NCBI RefSeq assembly: GCF_038446525.1
Contig: NZ_CP151792.1
Location: 1,364,001-1,428,000, forward strand
Length of the DNA stretch: 64,000 nucleotides
Direction: 5' to 3'
DNA from: Methanolobus sp. ZRKC5
GTDB taxonomy: Archaea; Halobacteriota; Methanosarcinia; Methanosarcinales; Methanosarcinaceae
Positions 58,561-64,000 of this stretch are shown piece after piece. Every line of letters begins with the position of its first letter. The first letter of the stretch is position 1. A model generated the notes under the pieces. The model had not been told where the DNA came from. It saw only the letters and a list, made by a program, of their open reading frames with translations, and made no database searches. The translations under genes were made by a program, and so were the position numbers.

Positions 58561-59360
58561 AAAGCCTCCCTGAGTTCTTCACGGGAAAGGGGAAAACAGG
58601 CCGGCTCTATAAAACCGGAATCACAAAGCCTTTTTGCCAGCTCAATTATAGGTGGGAGCTCGAAACCGAAATTCATGGCATCTCCCTGACTCAAAATAAT
58701 ACGTGGATTCCCATTATGCGTGATGTTGCCATTTTCCATTACTAATAAACGGTCTGCATGGACAAGCTCTTCCAGGCGATGTGTTATATATACAACAGTA
58801 GTTCCGTTTTCATTCAATTGTGTAATCAGGTCCAGAATGTCCTTTCGGGACCTAGGGTCCAGCATGGAAGTCACCTCATCAAATAATATAATTTCAGGTT
58901 CCATGGCTAGAACAGAAGCCAATGCAACTTTCTGTTTCTCACCACCACTTAATGATCTCGAAGTATGATTTTTGTACTCCTGCATGTCAACATTCTGAAG
59001 TGCTCTATCTACACGATTGCGTATATCTTCCTGCGGAAGACCAAGATTCTCAGGGCCAAATGCAACATCCTCTTCCACAGTCATTCCTATGAACTGGGAC
59101 TGAGGATCCTGAAAAACCATACCCGCTATCTGACGTATATTCAGGATGGATGAAGGATCAGTGGTGTCCATTTCTTTCACGATAACAGAGCCTTCGGTGG
59201 GAAGAAGAAGACCATTCATGTGGCGTAAGAGTGTTGATTTACCAGAGCCGTTCTTACCTGCTATGGCTACGAACTCTTCTTTGTGGATATCCAGAGAAAC
59301 TGAATCAAGTACCTGTGTGCCGTCAGGATAACGATAACTCAGATTGTTTATGTGAATCAT
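58545..59360 (-). CDS. ecfA1: ECF transporter ATPase EcfA1
   Basis: 271 residues with Walker A GKNGSGKST, signature RSLSGGEKQKVALAS and Walker B IILFDEVTSMLDPR. It forms a heterodimer with EcfA2 to drive biotin uptake. It starts 8 nt after the bioY stop. Confidence 0.88.
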   Translation of the reverse strand: MIHINNLSYRYPDGTQVLDSVSLDIHKEEFVAIAGKNGSGKSTLLRHMNGLLLPTEGSVIVKEMDTTDPSSILNIRQIAGMVFQDPQSQFIGMTVEEDVAFGPENLGLPQEDIRNRVDRALQNVDMQEYKNHTSRSLSGGEKQKVALASVLAMEPEIILFDEVTSMLDPRSRKDILDLITQLNENGTTVVYITHRLEELVHADRLLVMENGNITHNGNPRIILSQGDAMNFGFELPPIIELAKRLCDSGFIEPACFPLSREELREALCQLM

Positions 59361-59368
59361 GCAAACCT

Positions 59369-59911
59369 TTAGATAGAGTATCTGGACGCTATGACCGATG
59401 ATGCAATTATTTTAAGAATGGCTCCGGGGATGTAGGGAATGAGACCAAGTGCTATTGCCTCTGGAAAAGAGAGACTTGCAACGTTCATGAGCTGCAAAAC
59501 ACCGAACAGGTATATAGCAAACAATCCTGCCAGCATGAACAACATATTTAGATACACTTTATCCCGACCATATCGGTCACAAAGAAATCCGATTACAAAA
59601 GCACCAAATATAAAGCCTATGAGATAGCCACCTGTTGGTCCGAAAAACATGCCCAGTCCGGAACTACCACCTGAAAATACAGGAAGACCTGCAATTCCCA
59701 AAAGCAGGTAGACTACTACACTTATTGTTCCCCACCTGGCTCCCAGAATTGCTCCTGCAAGCAGTATAAAAAGAGTCTGCAGAGTTATTGGAACAGGACT
59801 AACAGGGATAGGGATCTTAATGTAGGCACCAACTGCCATCATAGCAGCAAATAGAGATGCAAAGACCATTTTTCTAATGTTGTCATTATGAGAATATACT
59901 TTGTCTACCAC
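59369..59911 (-). CDS. bioY: Biotin transporter substrate-binding protein BioY
   Basis: 180-residue membrane S-component. VGAYIKIPIPVSPVPITLQT is the biotin-binding N-terminal motif, and SSGLGMFFGPTGGYLIGFIF is the conserved loop. It is the first gene of a complete four-gene ECF biotin transporter operon and lies downstream of a near-consensus BirA operator, which supports biotin as the substrate. Confidence 0.93.
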   Translation of the reverse strand: MVDKVYSHNDNIRKMVFASLFAAMMAVGAYIKIPIPVSPVPITLQTLFILLAGAILGARWGTISVVVYLLLGIAGLPVFSGGSSGLGMFFGPTGGYLIGFIFGAFVIGFLCDRYGRDKVYLNMLFMLAGLFAIYLFGVLQLMNVASLSFPEAIALGLIPYIPGAILKIIASSVIASRYSI

Positions 59912-59988
59912 AAAAAGTCACCAGCCATTTTTAAGAATGCTACATATATGAAAATCTAATTTTAATAGATATCCATGCATAAGTAACA

Positions 59989-60033
59989 TTGTCAACCATT
60001 TAACATACGTGCGGTTTACAAATTATATAATCC
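59989..60033 (-). promoter_or_regulatory. BirA-type biotin operator and TATA box upstream of bioY
   Basis: TTGTCAACC at 59989-59997 and GGTTTACAA at 60013-60021, with 15 nt between them, match the BirA operator TTGTAAACC-N15-GGTTTACAA with one mismatch. On the minus strand an ATTATATAAT box ends directly before the operator (about 60022-60033), so the operator covers the transcription start region and would block it when biotin is plentiful. Confidence 0.8.
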
Positions 60034-60084
60034 TTATCCATTGAGGTAAGCAAAGTAAGAAATACAAATAAAAAAGATAATAGT

Positions 60085-60103
60085 GTGCAGGAAGAACCTG
60101 CAC
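60085..60103 (-). terminator. Terminator of the thermosome gene
   Basis: Perfect 7-bp stem GTGCAGG-AAGAA-CCTGCAC, 13 nt after the stop codon, followed on the minus strand by a T-rich stretch with six T in a row. Confidence 0.75.
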
Positions 60104-60115
60104 TGAAAAGAAAAT

Positions 60116-61735
60116 TTACATATCCATATCAGGCTGTGGCATACCTGGTGGCATTGGACCACCACTGCCTCTTGAAGCTACAACATCGTCAATCCTGAGG
60201 ATCATTACTGTTGCTTCAGTTGCTGCATTTATTGCCTGGGTCTTTATCCTGAGTGGTTCAAGGACATCGTTCTCGTACATGTCTACAACCTTTCCGGTGA
60301 ATACATCAAGACCCATGTTCTTGTTACCCTGCTCGTGCTGTGAGCGAAGGTCAACGAGTTTGTCTATTGGGTCGAGACCTGCATTCTCTGCAAGTGTCTG
60401 AGGAATTATTTCAAATGCTTCTGCAAACTTGGTGACTGCCAACTGCTCTCTGCCCTTGAGAGTTGATGCATATTCCCTGAGCCTGAGCGCAAGCTCTATC
60501 TCCGGGGAACCGCCACCAGCAACGATACTACGATCTTCCAGTGCTACACCAATGACACAGAGTGCATCGTTCAGTGCGCGCTTGAGACTGTCAACAATGT
60601 GTGTTGTACCACCGTGAAGAATGACTGATGCGGTTTTCTCTTCCCTACATCCAAGGAGGTAGGTCATCTTTGAACCATGGAGATTCTTTTCTTCAATAGA
60701 TTCAGCAGAACCAAGGTCACTTGGTCTGATGTCAGTTACATCCTGGAAAAGTGTTGCGCCTGTTGCCTTTGAAAGTTTCTTGAGATCGCTCTTTGTAATC
60801 CTTCTGCAGGCATAGATACCAGCCTTTTCAAGATAATACTGTGCGAGGTCGTCAATACCTTTCTGGCAGAATACGACGTTTGCGCCACTTGCAATTATCT
60901 TATCTACCATTTCCTTGACCATTTTTTCTTCCTGGTCAACGAAGCTTTGCATCTGGTCAGGTGATGTGATCTTTATCTCTGCAGTTTTCTCAATCTTTTG
61001 AAGCTCAATTGCAAAGCTTGCAAGAAGAATCTTTGCGTTTTCGACCTTCTTTGGCATATTTGACCTGACTCTTTCTTTATCGATCACAAGACCTGCGATA
61101 ATTTCTGTGTCAAGAATACTACCGCCTTCACGTTTCTCGATAGTGATATCACTTACATCGACCTCGATGCCGTCATCAGTTTCTTCTGAAACTGAAAGTA
61201 CTGCATCAAGAGCTATTTCAGCGAGGAAGTCCTTGTACTCACCAGCAGCTTTTCCTGTGAGGGAGGTTTTTGCCAGTTTCTTCAGGGTTTCCCTGTCGTC
61301 CTTGGATACTTCAATGGTAATTGTCTCCAAGATCTCAACAGCTTTCTTTGCTGCATGTCTGTAACCAGTTGCAATAATTGTAGGGTGAACTCCTTTTGCA
61401 ATAAGCTCTTCTGCCATTGTAAGAAGCTCTCCCGTAAGTATGGCTGCTGTTGTTGTACCATCGCCGACCTCATCATCCTGGGTCTTTGAAACTTCAACTA
61501 CCATCTTTGCGGCCGGGTGTTCGATGTCCATTTCCCTGAGGATAGTAGCGCCATCATTTGTGATGACGATATCTCCAAGTCCATCAACAAGCATCTTGTC
61601 CATACCTTTAGGACCAAGGGTGGTCCTTACTGCTTTTGCAACTGCTTTCCCTGCAAGTATATTGATGCTCTGAGCATCTCTTGCACGGCCATTATTGTCT
61701 CTGTTCCCTGAAGCGTATATAGGTTGTCCTGCCAA
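60116..61735 (-). CDS. thsA: Thermosome (group II chaperonin) subunit
   Basis: 539-residue CCT-like chaperonin. [20 protein letters not shown] and [15 protein letters not shown] hold the ATP site and catalytic Asp, and the tail [15 protein letters not shown] is typical. The built-in lid region lies in the middle. GGAGGTT precedes the ATG. Other subunits may lie elsewhere. It has its own promoter and terminator. Confidence 0.95.
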   Translation of the reverse strand: MAGQPIYASGNRDNNGRARDAQSINILAGKAVAKAVRTTLGPKGMDKMLVDGLGDIVITNDGATILREMDIEHPAAKMVVEVSKTQDDEVGDGTTTAAILTGELLTMAEELIAKGVHPTIIATGYRHAAKKAVEILETITIEVSKDDRETLKKLAKTSLTGKAAGEYKDFLAEIALDAVLSVSEETDDGIEVDVSDITIEKREGGSILDTEIIAGLVIDKERVRSNMPKKVENAKILLASFAIELQKIEKTAEIKITSPDQMQSFVDQEEKMVKEMVDKIIASGANVVFCQKGIDDLAQYYLEKAGIYACRRITKSDLKKLSKATGATLFQDVTDIRPSDLGSAESIEEKNLHGSKMTYLLGCREEKTASVILHGGTTHIVDSLKRALNDALCVIGVALEDRSIVAGGGSPEIELALRLREYASTLKGREQLAVTKFAEAFEIIPQTLAENAGLDPIDKLVDLRSQHEQGNKNMGLDVFTGKVVDMYENDVLEPLRIKTQAINAATEATVMILRIDDVVASRGSGGPMPPGMPQPDMDM

Positions 61736-61787
61736 TTTTTAACCTCCTAATAATCATAAATCCTATAATAGAGTAATATTAGTCATA

Positions 61788-61842
61788 ATTGAGCACTTTT
61801 ACTCGTACTGCTCAATCTAAATGCAGGCAGTTCTATATAAAG
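61788..61842 (-). promoter_or_regulatory. Thermosome promoter with TATA box and inverted repeat
   Basis: On the minus strand CTTTATATAG (61833-61842) is a good TATA box. ATTGAGCA (61788-61795) and TGCTCAAT (61809-61816) form a perfect 8-bp inverted repeat with a 13-nt gap around the expected start near 61808. It may be an operator or a leader hairpin in heat-shock control. Confidence 0.5.
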
Positions 61843-61943
61843 ATAACTGCTGAGATTTGAATGGATATGGAGAGGAAAAACAGAGCATAGTAAAACCCCA
61901 GTAAGGAAAAGTAACAGATAAAACAAAGGAAATAATTAAAAAA

Positions 61944-61960
61944 GCAGGCCTATTGCCTGC
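61944..61960 (-). terminator. Terminator overlapping the stop of the 61950 gene
   Basis: GCAGGC and GCCTGC pair over the last codons and the TAG stop, and on the minus strand the stem is followed by TTTTTTAATTATTT. Confidence 0.6.
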
Positions 61961-62360
61961 CATATAATTTATTCAGATGCGCACGTATCATAAAATAGAT
62001 ATAATCCCTGTAACACCCTACATCAGGTATATCAAATATCGCCATTCCCCCGGCATTCCAGAAAACATTTGAAATAATGTTTTTCCGTCCCATTTCATCG
62101 ATCACCTGCTTGAGTGTTAAAAGATCATCGACTATTTGTCTCCAGTCACCAGCATGTGTTTCTGAGGAAGCTACCCCTTCGGCAAGTTCAAATTGCTGCA
62201 AGGTAAATGTGTACACCTGGAACAAGTGAATGTCATCCGTTGTTAACTTGATCAATCCACTTTTTGAATCCTGGCGCAATACTTTCAGGACGAGTGGAAC
62301 GTCAGGTGACCGAAACGCACCCTTATCCATCTTTTCAGTATATATATTGATTTCCTGCAT
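61950..62360 (-). CDS. Conserved-type hypothetical protein
   Basis: 136 residues, soluble, mixed alpha/beta (PDVPLVLKVLRQDSKSGLIK, then VFWNAGGMAIFDIPDVGCYR). No domain is recognised. The ATG at 62360 is the only candidate. It is a single gene with its own terminator-like hairpin. Confidence 0.65.
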   Translation of the reverse strand: MQEINIYTEKMDKGAFRSPDVPLVLKVLRQDSKSGLIKLTTDDIHLFQVYTFTLQQFELAEGVASSETHAGDWRQIVDDLLTLKQVIDEMGRKNIISNVFWNAGGMAIFDIPDVGCYRDYIYFMIRAHLNKLYGRQ

Positions 62361-62524
62361 ATTTTCACACCCGGGACATTAACCTCTAATTTAAGATGCT
62401 CGTTTATGCAAATAAATATTGCTGAAAGATCGGATAAAAACTAAAGAAAATAAAAAAAATAAGATAGCCAACGCTTCAAGTGCAATCAGGAACTTGAAAT
62501 ATACAGCAGGTCCCTGTTTACAGC

Positions 62525-62680
62525 TTAGTATGAGACAAGTGTCTGGATACAGGCACTTTTAACGAAATTGATCATATTGCACCTGAGTTCAAATTCCTGT
62601 TCGGAAAGATCATCTGTGTCAAGATATCGGCAGAACATTTCCCTGAACTCATCAAATTTTTGCTCGTCTTGTTCCTTCAT
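62525..62680 (-). CDS. 51-residue hypothetical protein
   Basis: ATG 62680 follows GAGGGGAATT, a clear ribosome site. The product is acidic and helical (MKEQDEQKFDEFREMFCRYL, then DLSEQEFELRCNMINFVK) and ends at TAA 62525. Regular codon use and the good start signal support a real small gene. Function unknown. Confidence 0.6.
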   Translation of the reverse strand: MKEQDEQKFDEFREMFCRYLDTDDLSEQEFELRCNMINFVKSACIQTLVSY

Positions 62681-62871
62681 AATTCCCCTCGGAGTTACAA
62701 ACGATTATGTAATCAACATATATATGTTTTGTTATATAAAAATGTTCTGTTCAGGGTTTACATGTCAAAACATGAACTATAGAGTAAAAGATAGGCTTAA
62801 ATCAAAAAAGGAAATTATGTGAAAAATGTCCATTGTGTATAATGTCAAATAAAAAAGGAGATAGGAGTTCC

Positions 62872-63999
62872 TTACTCAGTATCACCTACCGTAATACTGT
62901 ACTCGAAATTATCAGTGTTCCCGGATAGAATACTTAGTTCCCAATCTCCGATGGCCCCGGTTGCCTCATAGACCTCAGTGTAAGTTGTCGAATATTGCTG
63001 GTATGCGGATGATTCAGATGAATACGTCATAACATCAGCACTTCCAAAGTTCACAGAGCCTTTGTTCACGACCCTTACAAGCTCGAGTTCAGCTTCTTCA
63101 TTGCCATTTTTGAGCACAAGATCAAAGGAAGGATTTTGTGCTGCAGACCCACCTGAATAACTTGAATATTCGTACTGGTTTGTTGACACTTCAATTCTGA
63201 TAGGTGCATCAGAAAAGGTGGCAAATTCTGTTACGAAAGGTTCTGATGGTTGTTCCCATATATTGAGATATAACTGGACCTGGCTCTCCCATTCATTCAA
63301 TGCAGGATCCCCTACCCCGAGATCAATTGAAGTGCTGTAACTACCCTGTATGCCCTGAGGAACTTTCAGATGTATCTTTACAATTACTGTTTCACCGGCT
63401 TTGACCTTTGAAGGTGCATCTATGGTAATCGAATCTTCGCCGAATGTCTCATCAAATGATGGTTGCTCCGGGTCGTAGTAGGATCTCTCAGGATATATCT
63501 TGTTTGTGATAATTTCCGGACTTATGGAAATATCCTTATCTCCTATGTTTACAAGTTTTACCTCATAATCGTATTCTTTACCTGCCTCAACCCTGTCATT
63601 AATATAGTTACTTGAAATCTCAATGCTTGGTGGTATCCAGACCTCAACAGAAAGGTCAAGAGAATTACCGTAGTAGACAGAGGATATTTTGTAATCTTCT
63701 TCGATGTCAACAGTATCCGCACTGATAGATGATCTGTCAAAGACTATATTTGCGTTGTAGTAGCCCAGGTCTGCATCATCGGGTACTGTTACCTCTACTA
63801 TGAATTTCCTTTTCTCATCAGACTTCATCATTACATTTGAAGGTGTTACGGTGACCCATTCTTCTTCAAGATAGTTCTCTGTGTATGGTTGTAACACCAT
63901 TATCGGATCAATGGTTACGGTTTCATCATTCCTGTTGATGACAGTTATAGAAACTGAGCTCGTTTCACCGGGCTGCAATTGCAGATGCGAATATGATGG
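62872..63999 (-). CDS. Exported NEW3/CARDB-like repeat protein (5' truncated)
   Basis: The frame is open to the right window edge, so the N-terminus and any signal peptide lie outside. The visible 375 residues form repeated beta-sandwich units (LQPGETSSVSITVINRNDET; PSKVKAGETVIVKIHLKVPQ) like those of archaeal extracellular CARDB/NPCBM-associated domains. Probably a surface or secreted protein. It is not in an operon with the genes to its left. Confidence 0.6.
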   Translation of the reverse strand, partial: PSYSHLQLQPGETSSVSITVINRNDETVTIDPIMVLQPYTENYLEEEWVTVTPSNVMMKSDEKRKFIVEVTVPDDADLGYYNANIVFDRSSISADTVDIEEDYKISSVYYGNSLDLSVEVWIPPSIEISSNYINDRVEAGKEYDYEVKLVNIGDKDISISPEIITNKIYPERSYYDPEQPSFDETFGEDSITIDAPSKVKAGETVIVKIHLKVPQGIQGSYSTSIDLGVGDPALNEWESQVQLYLNIWEQPSEPFVTEFATFSDAPIRIEVSTNQYEYSSYSGGSAAQNPSFDLVLKNGNEEAELELVRVVNKGSVNFGSADVMTYSSESSAYQQYSTTYTEVYEATGAIGDWELSILSGNTDNFEYSITVGDTE

Positions 64000-64000
64000 T

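Overview
The window is a stretch of euryarchaeal chromosome, most likely from a methylotrophic methanogen of the Methanosarcinaceae. Archaeal markers are a thermosome subunit, CDC48, RadA, NreA with a PCNA-binding tail, archaeal eIF1, archaeal CoaD, a TRAM protein and TATA-type promoters. F420H2-oxidase-type FprA, an archaeoflavoprotein, inositol-1-phosphate synthase, anaerobic corrinoid genes, cobalt uptake, and bacterial-type MutS/MutL fit Methanosarcinales. The genus cannot be fixed by eye.

Layout. 1-8.7 kb: redox and oxidative-stress genes (truncated FAD/NAD oxidoreductase, AfpA-like flavoprotein, ferritin-like protein, FprA, ferredoxin:thioredoxin reductase-like protein), inositol-1-phosphate synthase, a CBS protein with a cation/proton antiporter, then a PAS protein and a PfkB kinase that both seem to use non-AUG starts. 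8.7-13.8 kb: P-type cation ATPase, exported protein, ArsR regulator, NikR. 13.9-25 kb: purC, CrtI-like oxidoreductase, Pit phosphate transporter with its DUF47 partner, the iscS-iscU-HTH-nreA cluster, eIF1, purL. 25-32 kb: TRAM, CDC48, PRC-barrel, phosphoglycolate phosphatase, radA, coaD, endonuclease IV family. 32-44 kb: the corrinoid/cobalt block cbiDE and cbiMN-QO, then mutL, an MFS transporter and mutS. 44-55 kb looks accessory: a two-gene PARIS-like anti-phage system, a large thioester alpha-2-macroglobulin lipoprotein, WrbA, DUF2178 with HTH and ModE regulators, and an IS630 copy. 55-64 kb: zinc-type ArsR with permease, a BioY ECF biotin transporter behind a BirA-type operator, thermosome, small unknown genes, and a truncated exported protein.

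The strongest non-genic signal is a 194-bp non-autonomous transposable element present in four identical copies, each flanked by a perfect 8-bp target duplication. One copy splits the cobalt transporter operon and one sits inside the IS630 transposase. Other regulatory signals are a near-consensus BirA operator before bioY, a shared 33-bp element before both mutS and mutL, 19-bp phased repeats before the phosphate transporter gene, and palindromes before nikR, cdc48, arsR and the thermosome gene. No rRNA, tRNA or CRISPR array was recognised.
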